A DNA stretch of 12,035 bases from CAZMFZ01 sp964565665 (GCA_964565665.1 CAZMFZ010000113.1:1-12035); one strand, 5' to 3'; numbered from the stretch's first letter, positions 1 to 7,210 are shown. Notes: generated from the letters alone by a model not told the origin. Numbers and translations are program-made.

Positions 1-1
1 T

Positions 2-325
2 TCGTCTGAAAATGTAGTTTCACCTACGTACGTTCCCGACTTGGTAAATGCAAGTTTAGATTTGTTGATAGACGGAGAATCTGGCATTTGGCATCTCACA
101 AATCCGTCTGAAATCACCTGGTCTGATTTTGCAATCGCCACAGCTAAAATGGCTGGCTTTGACCATTCACTTGTCAAACCATTTACACCCAATAAAAGAT
201 CATATTTAGCAGGGCGGCCTATATATAGTGCTTTGGGAAGCGAAAGAGGGCTACTGCTTCCTCCATTGCACCATGCCATAAAAAGATACGTGAACGAATG
301 CGACTTGATAGAATATTCACGATAG
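2..325 (+). CDS. RmlD-type sugar-nucleotide reductase, C-terminal part (5' end outside window)
   Basis: The reading frame is open from the window edge, so only the last 107 residues are seen. They resemble the C-terminal part of dTDP-4-dehydrorhamnose reductase (RmlD)-like short-chain dehydrogenases. A segment reading SPTYVPDLVNASLDLLIDG near visible residue 7 is followed by GIWHLTN, SEITWSDFA and, near the end, RPIYSALGSERG, which is typical of the substrate-binding lobe. The NAD-binding Rossmann part and the Tyr-Lys catalytic pair lie upstream of the window. A TTG at 41 is not the true start because homology continues before it. The GH1-like gene follows after 36 bases, so the two are probably co-transcribed. 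These tail motifs resemble those of proteins in which an RmlD domain is fused behind a GH1-like domain. The exact sugar substrate cannot be read from the sequence. Confidence 0.8.
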   Translation, partial: SSENVVSPTYVPDLVNASLDLLIDGESGIWHLTNPSEITWSDFAIATAKMAGFDHSLVKPFTPNKRSYLAGRPIYSALGSERGLLLPPLHHAIKRYVNECDLIEYSR

Positions 326-361
326 CTATCGGAATACAATTAAAAAACAAACTACAACACC

Positions 362-1567
362 ATGAATAAATTTCTTTTTGCCACCGGAATAGAAAACAGC
401 TACCCAAACATTATGCTTCCCGATGGCAGCATCAAGCGGGTAGATGAGATGGAAAAAGCGGGCCACTACACCCATTGGAAACGTGATTTTGAGTTGGTAC
501 AGGAAATGGGCATAGAATTTTTACGCTATGGCCCGCCTTATTACAAAGTACATATAGGGCCCGACCGATACGATTGGTCGTTTACAGACGAAACTTTCAA
601 TAAACTCAAGGAAATGGGTATTAAGCCCATAGTCGACCTTTGTCATTTCGGTATGCCCGATTGGATCGGCAATTTTCAAAATCCTGCCTGGCCTGCATAT
701 TTTGCTGAATATGCAAGTGCTTTTGCCAAACGCTATCCTTGGGTTCAGTTGTATACCCCTGTAAATGAGATATTTATTACCGCCATGTTTTCAGCTCAAT
801 ATGGCTGGTGGAACGAGAAATTAGCCGATGAAAAATATTTTGTTACCGCGCTAAAACATCTTTGCCAAGCCAACTTGCTGGCCATGCAAGAGATAATTAA
901 AGTAAGACCCGATGCCATATTTATTCAAAGTGAATCTTCAGAATATTTTCATGCCGAAGACCCTTCTTGCCAATCGCAGGCCGATTTTCTCAACCAAAAA
1001 AGGTTTTTGCCGCTCGACCTCACCTACGGAAACCCAGTAAGTGTCGATATGTTTGAGTACCTGATCGCCCACGGATTCACTAGTAAAGAATACCACTGGT
1101 TTCACCAAAATTTTATGCCATTTCTTAAAACACGTTGCGTGATGGGCAACGATTATTATATTACCAATGAACACATGGTACACCCCGATGGCAGCACTTC
1201 TGCTTCGGGCGAGATATTTGGGTATTATGTAATCACTAGTCAGTATTTTAGGCGATACAGGCTGCCTGTAATGCACACAGAAACCAACATTAAAGAACCT
1301 TTGTGTGTAGATTGGCTCAAAAAGCAATGGGCAAACGCCTATCGACTCAAACAAGATGGGGTTCCGCTCATGGGCTTTACTTGGTATAGTTTGATCGATC
1401 AAGTAGATTGGGACACAGCTTTGAGAGAAGATAATGGAAGAATAAATGAACTAGGTCTTTACGACATCAACAGAAATATAAGAGAAGTGGGGACTGCCTA
1501 CAAACATATTATCAATTTATGGAAGGGAATTTTGGAAAATGAATCCTTTGGCATACATATTGTGTGA
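362..1567 (+). CDS. GH1-like glycoside hydrolase (clan GH-A), partner of the RmlD-like reductase
   Basis: The 401-residue protein has a (beta/alpha)8-type glycosidase pattern. Glu136 in TPVNE fits the acid/base of GH1 enzymes, and Glu307 in HTETN fits the nucleophile position (usually TENG). GFTWYSLIDQVDWD at about 338-351 matches the late-barrel tryptophan region. It has no signal peptide and is probably cytoplasmic. It is shorter than classical beta-glucosidases (about 440-480 residues). It resembles the N-terminal half of the family annotated as 'family 1 glycosylhydrolase/dTDP-4-dehydrorhamnose reductase', in which a GH1-like domain precedes an RmlD domain. Here the two halves are separate genes in the reverse order. 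The ATG at 362 is the first in frame and lies 36 bases after the previous stop. Activity on a real glycoside is inferred; a role in sugar-nucleotide or glycan metabolism is suggested by the neighbour. Confidence 0.8.
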   Translation: MNKFLFATGIENSYPNIMLPDGSIKRVDEMEKAGHYTHWKRDFELVQEMGIEFLRYGPPYYKVHIGPDRYDWSFTDETFNKLKEMGIKPIVDLCHFGMPDWIGNFQNPAWPAYFAEYASAFAKRYPWVQLYTPVNEIFITAMFSAQYGWWNEKLADEKYFVTALKHLCQANLLAMQEIIKVRPDAIFIQSESSEYFHAEDPSCQSQADFLNQKRFLPLDLTYGNPVSVDMFEYLIAHGFTSKEYHWFHQNFMPFLKTRCVMGNDYYITNEHMVHPDGSTSASGEIFGYYVITSQYFRRYRLPVMHTETNIKEPLCVDWLKKQWANAYRLKQDGVPLMGFTWYSLIDQVDWDTALREDNGRINELGLYDINRNIREVGTAYKHIINLWKGILENESFGIHIV

Positions 1568-2091
1568 TAATTATAAATAGTTCAAATTATTAAATCTTAG
1601 TCTTATGCAAAATATAACCACCAGCTTTACCAACTCAATAAAAACTGAATGTGGGGGCTTTAGAACTCAAAAAGATACTTATAATCACCTCATTTTAGAT
1701 TATATGGCACGCATATCCTTGATTAAAGACGCAAATGTGCTACTAAAGACTGTGTAAAAATAGGGCAACTTGGGCATCACCTACAGAGTACGTAGGCTTA
1801 AATTCTTAAATGCAGAAAAATCACGGTTGAAAGAACCAGAAACTATCAAGGCACGAGAAGCCATAGCGCAATCGAAGGGTAATACATCCTATTGTTACCT
1901 CTGCTCAATGATTAATAAAGTAGTACCAAGGTAGTGGGGTAGGGGAGAAATATGCCAAATAAGATTATATCATTGGCTAATAGGGAATCACGACAAACCG
2001 TTTATTATATTTACTTTAATCGTATGATAGAATTGGATGGCATAGTTTTTTTAACTCTAAGAGCAAAATTAATTAAATTTAACCAAAAATA
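1568..2091. other. 524-base intergenic region without a recognised intact gene
   Basis: Apart from the possible relic at 1605-1934, I see only short open frames, no tRNA-like cloverleaf and no insertion-sequence ends. The last 50 bases (about 2040-2091) are very AT-rich and lead into the YtxH-like gene. No perfect TAnnTTTG box is visible there. Confidence 0.6.
1605..1934 (+). pseudogene. Possible relic coding region with two internal stops, family unknown
   Basis: This lies in the 524-base gap between the GH1-like gene and the YtxH-like gene. One frame opens with an ATG at 1605 and reads 50 codons to TAA at 1755. After one more codon it meets TAG at 1761, then stays open for over 55 codons to TAG at 1932. 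The second half is rich in Lys, Arg and Glu (for example FLNAEKSRLKEPETIKARE) and looks protein-like, so a gene of about 110 codons broken by two nearby stops is possible. I do not recognise either half. It may equally be chance, since there is no frame bias test behind this. Confidence 0.25.
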
Positions 2092-2310
2092 ATGAACAGA
2101 TCATTCGTTTTTATACTAGGTGCAACAGCAGGAGTAGTTGCAACCTTATTTTTCCAAAGTGAAAAAGGCAAGCAAATTATCCAAAATCTTGCAAGTCAGT
2201 ATGATGATAAAGTAATGCAATTGTCTGAATCACTAAAACATAGAGTGGATTCCCTTGATAATTCAGTAAAAAATGGGATTGATAGAGCGGCATATAAAGT
2301 GATGGTATAA
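2092..2310 (+). CDS. YtxH-like small membrane protein
   Basis: The 72-residue protein has one N-terminal membrane helix (about residues 4-21, ending near LFF) followed at once by a short SEKGKQ motif and then a charged, helical tail. This layout (glycine/alanine-rich helix, then a basic 'SxxGK' turn, then an amphipathic helix) is that of YtxH/gas-vesicle-GvpP-like proteins, small stress-associated envelope proteins whose biochemical role is unknown. The tail has regularly spaced Leu/Val/Ile residues suggesting a coiled coil (about 30-66). The start is the only reasonable ATG. The gene stands alone and is followed by a strong terminator at 2349-2382. Confidence 0.65.
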   Translation: MNRSFVFILGATAGVVATLFFQSEKGKQIIQNLASQYDDKVMQLSESLKHRVDSLDNSVKNGIDRAAYKVMV

Positions 2311-2348
2311 TTTTAAAATAGCCTAAAACTACTTTAGAACTAAGGAAA

Positions 2349-2382
2349 AAAGAGCCGCATATTTTTTGTGGCTCTTTCTTTA
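2349..2382. terminator. Bidirectional intrinsic terminator between the YtxH-like gene and the NUDIX gene
   Basis: AAAGAGCCGCA at 2349-2359 pairs with TGTGGCTCTTT at 2367-2377: 11 base pairs with one G-U wobble and a 7-base loop. On the plus strand a short pyrimidine tail (CTTT) follows. On the minus strand the A-run before the stem gives a T-rich tail, so it can also stop transcription from the NUDIX gene, which ends about 125 bases away. Confidence 0.8.
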
Positions 2383-2506
2383 CGCGAAAACAATCAATTA
2401 ATAACCAAAAGATAAATGCTTGCAGCTGCACTACACCTTAATTTGTTACATAAATTACATTATGTTAAATAGAGTCTAATTCTTGACTATGTCACCATCT
2501 ACCATC

Positions 2507-3181
2507 TCACGCAAATTCTGCTAATTTCCTATACGCCTTAAGCACATACTTTACTGACTCATAACTATCTGAAAGCGAATCTTTAGCATCTTTGTAGCTT
2601 TTCCAGGCCAGCTCATCAATTTGCTCATCCAATTGAGGTTTGGCATTTTTATCATCAATACACTTAAGCATATACCAGCTTGTCTTTTTGAGTATTTTCT
2701 TGTCTTTATCGGTATAGGTATGCCAAGTAGTACATATTTTATCTGTAATCTCAGCTTTCACGCCACATTCTTCTTCTATTTCTCTTACCGCACATTCACT
2801 AGACGGCTCTCCGTTTTCCAGCTTACCCTTTGGCAAATCCCAAACACCTAAACGATGAATCATAAGCAATTTTTCGTTTTTCAGTACAATTCCTCCCGCA
2901 GCTTTTATTATCTTATATTGGTCTTTAATATATTTGCCAGAAATTCCCTCATTGTCTACCAAGAAATTAAAAGATTTTACTTCATTCAACTTCTTCATTT
3001 CCAATAATTTAAGATAGCCATCTATCAAATCATTGGTGGCATGAGTGATAAGTACATGACCATGTATTTTATTGAGATCAATTTGCTCAAGTGCGGAAAT
3101 GGAGACATCAAAGCCTATATTTTTTATGCTTAGCGATTTAGGAATCAGCCTTATTCTTTTGTTATTGATGAATAGTTTCAC
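2507..3181 (-). CDS. NUDIX hydrolase with extra N-terminal domain
   Basis: The 224-residue protein carries a complete Nudix box, GX5EX7REUXEEXGU, with Gly119, Glu125, Arg133-Glu134, Glu137-Glu138 and Gly140. It should hydrolyse a nucleoside diphosphate linked to another group, with Mg2+ held by the REXXEE glutamates. The Nudix domain covers about residues 92-205 (AAGGIVL to the C-terminal helices), and VWDLPKGKLE precedes the box as in ADP-sugar or NTP-cleaving relatives. The first 90 residues form an additional domain without a motif I recognise. The start codon is GTG at 3181-3179; no ATG lies upstream in frame before a stop. The gene is divergent from pyrE with a 163-base gap, an arrangement I believe is common in Bacteroidota. 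The substrate cannot be deduced. Confidence 0.9.
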   Translation of the reverse strand: MKLFINNKRIRLIPKSLSIKNIGFDVSISALEQIDLNKIHGHVLITHATNDLIDGYLKLLEMKKLNEVKSFNFLVDNEGISGKYIKDQYKIIKAAGGIVLKNEKLLMIHRLGVWDLPKGKLENGEPSSECAVREIEEECGVKAEITDKICTTWHTYTDKDKKILKKTSWYMLKCIDDKNAKPQLDEQIDELAWKSYKDAKDSLSDSYESVKYVLKAYRKLAEFA

Positions 3182-3344
3182 AGTGTGAATAGTGGTTTGG
3201 TTATCAATTACTTAAAGCTTTATTCTAAATTTGTTGAAATACTTTACAATTCCAAATAACGCCCAAAATTATGTTAAGAAATTGTAAATAGCTGTGCCGA
3301 ATTGGCGAAAAAGGTACATTTTTGCATCAATAATCAATAATTCA

Positions 3345-3983
3345 ATGATGAACAAAGAAATATCTACAAAAATTGCGAGTTCACTTTTAGAAATAGAAGC
3401 TATTAAATTAAGGCCTAGTCAACCTTTCAAATGGAGTTCGGGGTGGAACTCCCCTATTTATTGCGACAACAGGTTTACTTTATCATTTCCCCTACTCAGA
3501 ACATATATTAAGAATTGCTTGGTCGAAACTATTAAAACTAATTTTCCTGAAGCAGAATCTATTGCAGGAGTGGCTACTGCGGGAATTCCGCAGGGAGCAT
3601 TGGTGGCAGAAGCTTTGAATTTGCCCTTTTTATATGTACGACCAAAGCCGAAAGACCATGGTATGGAAAACTTGATAGAAGGCAAAATTACTAAAGGTCA
3701 AAAAGTGGTGATACTTGAAGATTTAATTTCTACAGGCGGCAGTTCGCTCAGAGCTACCGAAGCCTTAAAAGATGCTGGGTTTGAAGTGCTGGGCATGGTG
3801 GCGATATTTACTTATGGGTTTGAAGTGGCAAATGAGAATTTTACCAAAGCAGGCGTAAAACTCATTACCCTTTCCGATTACACCAGCCTTGTGGAAGTGG
3901 TAAAAGGAAAAAAAATATTTACCGAAGTTGAACTTAACTCATTGAATGAGTGGAGATTAGCACCAGATAAATGGTTGTGTTAA
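3345..3983 (+). CDS. pyrE: Orotate phosphoribosyltransferase
   Basis: PyrE joins orotate to PRPP to give orotidine 5'-monophosphate, the fifth step of de novo pyrimidine synthesis. The PRPP-binding signature VVILEDLISTGGS is at residues 121-133. The flexible catalytic loop region with KPKDHG is at 101-106, and SGWNSPIYCDNR at 32-43 forms part of the orotate site. At 212 residues it has the usual family length. I place the start at ATG 3345 (ATG at 3348 is equally possible). The frame is open back to a GTG at 3294, but those 17 extra codons look like leader sequence and do not fit the family N-terminus. It is not in an operon with other pyr genes. Confidence 0.95.
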   Translation: MMNKEISTKIASSLLEIEAIKLRPSQPFKWSSGWNSPIYCDNRFTLSFPLLRTYIKNCLVETIKTNFPEAESIAGVATAGIPQGALVAEALNLPFLYVRPKPKDHGMENLIEGKITKGQKVVILEDLISTGGSSLRATEALKDAGFEVLGMVAIFTYGFEVANENFTKAGVKLITLSDYTSLVEVVKGKKIFTEVELNSLNEWRLAPDKWLC

Positions 3984-4157
3984 CAGCAATGTAATTAGGA
4001 AAGCGTAACAAGCCATTCAGAAAGATAAAACAGTTATAAAAAGTAAAATTGGCATTGATGAAAGAACTTGTGCCTCAGTTAAAAAAAATAGCACAAAGGC
4101 GATAAATAAGTGGATTGGCAGCTTATGATTAATTATTTTAGGTACTAAAAAAGTTGA
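3984..4157. other. Intergenic stretch with a 39-codon open frame of coding character
   Basis: One plus-strand frame is open from just after a TAA at 4006 to TGA at 4126. It has protein-like composition (for example GIDERTCASVKKNSTKAI) but no start codon that fits. It may be the tail of another degraded gene of the same island as the Fic and HsdM remnants that follow. I do not recognise it. There is no clear terminator after pyrE. Confidence 0.3.
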
Positions 4158-4604
4158 ATGAAAAACATAGATAAAGTAAGTTTGGAAAATGCGTATCGAT
4201 TATTTGAAACGGGTGATATTGATGATATCGAAATAGGAACCTACAAAGGATTACAGCAAATACATCTTTATCTATTTAATCAATTATATGATTTTGCTGG
4301 GCAAACACGCACCCAAAATATTTTTAAAGGAGGATTTAGATTTGCAACCGCAATGTACTTAATCGATATTTTGGTTAAAATTCAACGAATGCCCGAAAAT
4401 ACATTCGAGGAAATTATTACTAAATATGTAGAAATGAATATTGCACACCCATTTGTGGAAGGCAACGGCAGAACCATGCGGATATGGTTAAACAGGATAC
4501 TAAAAATACGATTACAAAAACTAGTAAACTGGCAGTATGTAGGTAAAATACTATCTGCAAAGAAAGAATTAGGGAAATTACCCAGACAATACGCCAAAGG
4601 ATGA
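4158..4604 (+). CDS. Truncated Fic-domain protein with an HsdM-derived tail (probably a decayed gene)
   Basis: Residues 1-132 are a clear Fic domain, the fold that transfers AMP (or another nucleotide part) to a target hydroxyl. The active-site motif HPFxxGNGR is intact at 97-105, with His97 as the general base. GGFRFA at 58-63 and the YLFNQLYDFAG region fit short Fic proteins of about 190-200 residues. After NWQYVGKIL the family normally continues for about 60 residues and, in class III Fic proteins, ends in an inhibitory helix with the motif SxxxE(G/N). Here that part is missing. Residues 133-140 (SAKKELGK) instead match type I restriction methylase HsdM, and the last eight are read out of frame. 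The open frame is intact, but loss of the C-terminal helices makes a stable enzyme unlikely. Fic genes are common accessories in type I restriction loci. Confidence 0.75.
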   Translation: MKNIDKVSLENAYRLFETGDIDDIEIGTYKGLQQIHLYLFNQLYDFAGQTRTQNIFKGGFRFATAMYLIDILVKIQRMPENTFEEIITKYVEMNIAHPFVEGNGRTMRIWLNRILKIRLQKLVNWQYVGKILSAKKELGKLPRQYAKG

Positions 4605-4905
4605 TATGGCTAAAGTTAAAGTAAATACGCCTTTGGAAATTTGGTATGACGAAAATACAAAGGAAATTAAAGACTTTGAAAAGCAAATGAGATGCAAAGT
4701 TCATTATGTCATTAAGCCTAAATTTTTATTGAGCAACATTACAGAATTGGCACGTACGGCAAGATCCCGATTTGTTAGTAACCTTGGATAAGAGATTTAA
4801 ATATATTCAAGACGAGTCTTTTGAAAGTGCTTTTCAAGGTTTGTTTTCCGAAATCAATTTGAATTCAGAAAAGTTGGAAAGACCATTGCCGAAAGTAATA
4901 GGCTC
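4554..4905 (+). pseudogene. Internal fragment of a type I restriction-modification methylase (HsdM), frameshifted
   Basis: Three consecutive reading frames together give an HsdM-like stretch of about 115 residues. It begins in the Fic frame (AKKELGK, 4557-4577) and shifts near 4575-4579 to the frame reading NYPDNTPKDD, then TPLEIWYDEN, FEKQM and KVHYVIKPKFL. One extra base near 4759 then leads to QDPDLLVTLDKRFKYIQDES and AFQGLFSEINLNSEKL. One missing base at 4876 leads to GKTIAE, which ends at TGA 4906. These motifs belong to the N-terminal helical part of HsdM; the SAM-binding and NPPF catalytic parts are absent. With both ends missing and at least three frameshifts, this is a dead remnant. 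Predicted small proteins at 4606-4791 and 4772-4966 are products of this decay and not real genes. Confidence 0.75.
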
Positions 4906-5056
4906 TGAATGGGATTTGAGTTTCAGCCAACAAAAAGGAATGATAAAGGTAAATGTTACCATTTAAAATAAATCTCTTAAACTCTTGGAGAAGATGATTG
5001 AAATGGGCTTCAAAGAAGGAATGTGAGCCACATTAAAAAAACTGAAAAATCTGTAA
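4901..5056 (+). pseudogene. C-terminal relic of an SRPBCC/AHSA1-like protein
   Basis: Directly after the HsdM relic one frame reads WDLSFSQQKGMIKVNVTI, then TAA at 4964, then NKSLKLLEKMIEMGFKEGM, then TGA at 5024, then ATLKKLKNL and TAA at 5054. Reading through the two stops gives a plausible C-terminal end of an SRPBCC (activator of Hsp90 ATPase 1-like) protein: a last beta strand ending in VTI, followed by the long amphipathic helix that often contains MGFKEG(M/F) and ends in a Leu-rich turn. The N-terminal two thirds are absent. The assignment rests on a short stretch and is less certain than the HsdM call. Confidence 0.5.
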
Positions 5057-5118
5057 GTAACTCAAAAAGATGGATAGAAATTACGCTAGATAAAAATAGT
5101 ATTTTTTCTAACTGTCAT

Positions 5119-5126
5119 TATTTTTG
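5119..5126 (+). promoter_or_regulatory. -7 promoter element of the argD-type gene
   Basis: TATTTTTG matches the Bacteroidota -7 consensus TAnnTTTG exactly and lies 26 bases before the ATG at 5153. No TTTG is found 19-22 bases upstream, so the -33 element is weak or absent. Confidence 0.45.
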
Positions 5127-5152
5127 CAATTCCATTTTACATAGCCATATTA

Positions 5153-6286
5153 ATGAATCTTTTTGATGTTTACCCGATTTACCCAATTGAAATCGCCAAA
5201 GGCTTAGGTTCTTATGTGTGGGATAATAATGGAACAAAGTATTTAGATTTATATGGCGGACATGCCGTAATTTCTATAGGGCATACACATCCGCATTACG
5301 TTGAAAGGCTCACTTCTCAATTGAACAGATTAGGATTTTACTCCAATTCAATTAAAATTCCCATACAAGAAGAATTAGCTGAAAAATTAGGTAAAGTATC
5401 GAAGTTCGAAGATTATCAACTATTTTTATGCAACTCTGGTGCAGAAGCCAATGAAAATGCACTTAAGCTTGCTTCATTTTATAATGGCAGAAAGAAAATA
5501 ATTGCTTTTAGCCACAGTTTTCATGGCAGAACCTCGCTGGCTGTGGCAGCAACTGACAACCCTAGCATTGTAGCACCAGTTAATGAGACAGATAACGTAG
5601 TTTTTCTGCCTCTCAATAATGAATCGGCTTTGGAGGCCTATTTTACCGCACATGGCAATGATGTTTCTTCAGTAATAATAGAAGGCATTCAAGGAGTTGG
5701 CGGTATAAATATAGCTTCGGATGCCTTTTTACAAAAAATACGTTCACTTTGTACAAATTATAATGCTGTTTTCATTGCCGATTCGGTGCAATGCGGCTAT
5801 GGTAGAAGTGGTAAATTTTATGCCCACGATTTCAGTGGGGTAAAGGCTGATATATATTCAATGGCCAAGGGTATGGGAAATGGATTTCCTGTAGCAGGAA
5901 TATCAATTGCGCCACATTTGAAGCCCAAATACAGTATGTTAGGTACTACATTTGGGGGCAATCATTTGGCTTGTGCGGCAGCGTTGGCTGTATTAGAAGT
6001 GATAGAGAATGACAATTTAATTCTAAATGCACAAGTGATAGGTGACTACATAACGGGCGCATTAAAAGGAAATCCTAAACTAAAGGAAATAAGAGGAAAA
6101 GGATTGATGATAGGAATAGAACTTTTCGAACCTTGTGAAGAAACACGTAAAAAACTGATTTACGACTATCAAATATTTACAGGAAGCTCTTCAAATAAAA
6201 ATACTTTTAGGTTGCTTCCAGCTTTGAATTTGACAAAAGCCGATGCAGATATTTTTTTAGAAGCTTTTGATAAAATGACAAAATAG
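5153..6286 (+). CDS. argD: Acetylornithine (or succinylornithine) aminotransferase, PLP class III
   Basis: This 377-residue class III aminotransferase should convert the semialdehyde of an N-acylated glutamate to N-acyl-ornithine with glutamate as amino donor, in arginine synthesis. SGAEANE is at 95-101 (PLP phosphate region), FHGRT at 123-127, and Asp210 in ADSVQCG contacts the pyridine nitrogen. Lys239 in MAKGMGNGFP forms the Schiff base, and TTFGGN is at 265-270. The usual DEVQ(T/S)G is DSVQCG here, with Ser replacing Glu. The length fits the ArgD branch and is shorter than ornithine or GABA aminotransferases. Some Bacteroidota use succinylated intermediates in this pathway, so the acyl group is left open. 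The gene is alone, not in an arg operon. It is convergent with the methyltransferase, with a 73-base gap and no convincing terminator. Confidence 0.85.
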   Translation: MNLFDVYPIYPIEIAKGLGSYVWDNNGTKYLDLYGGHAVISIGHTHPHYVERLTSQLNRLGFYSNSIKIPIQEELAEKLGKVSKFEDYQLFLCNSGAEANENALKLASFYNGRKKIIAFSHSFHGRTSLAVAATDNPSIVAPVNETDNVVFLPLNNESALEAYFTAHGNDVSSVIIEGIQGVGGINIASDAFLQKIRSLCTNYNAVFIADSVQCGYGRSGKFYAHDFSGVKADIYSMAKGMGNGFPVAGISIAPHLKPKYSMLGTTFGGNHLACAAALAVLEVIENDNLILNAQVIGDYITGALKGNPKLKEIRGKGLMIGIELFEPCEETRKKLIYDYQIFTGSSSNKNTFRLLPALNLTKADADIFLEAFDKMTK

Positions 6287-6359
6287 CTAATTATTATCAA
6301 CAAGCCCCTCCCCTAGCCTTTCGCTTTGTTGGCATGGCTTGGGTACCATTTTATAAAGC

Positions 6360-7076
6360 CTATTTTTTCTTCAGCAGTAAGCAAGCCAATTGTGCATCAT
6401 CATCAGAAGCTAATAAAACGGGCGGCAATATTGGCTCACCTTGTGTCCAATATTTCCCGGTAAAGAAACGATAATATTCAGCTTCAGCCAATTCCAAATG
6501 ATTAGCCTCGCTCCATTGAGTTACATTTTGAGCAGTGTAAATTCTACCAATAAATTTGAAATCTTTGCCATAGCCACCTTCGGGATGTTTGTATATATCT
6601 TCAAAAAAAACATTCTTATTAAAAGGTACGGTAATGAGCAAATGACCGCCTACTTTAAGTGTTTTTGCCATGGCTGCTACAGCCTCATCGAAATCGGGAA
6701 TATGCTCAAGAGTGCTTATACAAGTTACCAAATCGAATTTTTCTACCCATTTGGCTTTTGTAATATCCATATTAATGATTGGAAAATGCCTATTTACCAG
6801 ACCAAAGCCCCAATAGCCATCTATTTTATCTATAGCAGTAATTTTCAAGCCGCAGTTGTAAACGATATGCGGAAAGGCTGTTTTGCCCGTACCAATATCT
6901 AGCACTTGAGCAGGATAATACTTGGCAATAGCTCTGAGAGCAAAAGCATATTCGAGTGGGCGTTCGTTTGGGCGTTTGTATTCAGGAAATTTCTTCTCTC
7001 TCCACAGAATGACATTGATAAAAGGATTGAGCAGAAATTCGTAAAGGCTAAAAATTGAGATGAGCAGGTTTTTCAT
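6360..7076 (-). CDS. Class I SAM-dependent methyltransferase
   Basis: Counting from ATG 7076 the protein has 238 residues. Motif I, VLDIGTGKT at 58-66, binds S-adenosylmethionine. The acidic residue after strand 2 is in AID (81-83), motif IV is in DLVTCISTLEHI (115-126), and GGHLLITVP (143-151) is the strand 5 region. This is the Methyltransf_11-type fold. The first 30 residues are hydrophobic and may touch the membrane. A longer reading from TTG at 7142 is possible, but that TTG lies inside a perfect TAnnTTTG promoter box (7140-7147, minus strand), so I prefer the ATG. The divergent glycosyltransferase neighbour suggests methylation of a glycan or lipid-linked sugar, but the substrate is not visible. 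Confidence 0.8.
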   Translation of the reverse strand: MKNLLISIFSLYEFLLNPFINVILWREKKFPEYKRPNERPLEYAFALRAIAKYYPAQVLDIGTGKTAFPHIVYNCGLKITAIDKIDGYWGFGLVNRHFPIINMDITKAKWVEKFDLVTCISTLEHIPDFDEAVAAMAKTLKVGGHLLITVPFNKNVFFEDIYKHPEGGYGKDFKFIGRIYTAQNVTQWSEANHLELAEAEYYRFFTGKYWTQGEPILPPVLLASDDDAQLACLLLKKK

Positions 7077-7139
7077 TCGAAATTGATGCAAATAGCCGAT
7101 GATATAATTAAAGAATCGTAGCAGGTTCAGTATAAAATT

Positions 7140-7147
7140 CAAAACTA
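7140..7147 (-). promoter_or_regulatory. -7 promoter element of the methyltransferase gene
   Basis: On the minus strand this reads TAGTTTTG, a full match to TAnnTTTG. It would start transcription near 7133, giving a leader of about 57 bases to ATG 7076. No clear -33 TTTG lies at the expected distance. Confidence 0.4.
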
Positions 7148-7198
7148 AGCAATTTTAAAATGTGCTTGGGTTAAATTTATAGTTCACGCTTATAATTC

Positions 7199-7206
7199 TA
7201 TTTTTG
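7199..7206 (+). promoter_or_regulatory. -7 promoter element of the glycosyltransferase gene
   Basis: TATTTTTG is a full match to TAnnTTTG. It ends only four bases before the ATG at 7211, so a normal -7 spacing would place the transcript start at or next to the start codon. A -33 TTTG is not seen. Confidence 0.4.
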
Positions 7207-7210
7207 CAGC

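Noticed and set aside
321..330. GATAGCTATC palindrome as an operator
   Set aside because: It is short and overlaps the stop codon of the reductase gene; no second site was found.
938..1402. Minus-strand open frame of 154 codons
   Set aside because: It lies wholly within the GH1-like gene, including codons for conserved segments, and has no recognisable motif.
1952..2092. 46-codon open frame whose TAA overlaps the YtxH-like ATG
   Set aside because: The composition is that of AT-rich leader DNA, with no motif and no promoter; the overlap may be chance.
3294..3344. GTG start giving a longer PyrE
   Set aside because: The added 17 residues do not fit PyrE N-termini and the region looks like a promoter/leader.
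4606..4966. Two overlapping small open frames (61 and 64 codons) as independent genes
   Set aside because: Both are parts of the frameshifted HsdM relic; the second also runs into the SRPBCC relic.
6301..6345. C-rich stretch with CAAGCC and GGCTTG arms as a terminator or intergenic repeat
   Set aside because: The loop is about 30 bases long and no second clear copy is in the window.
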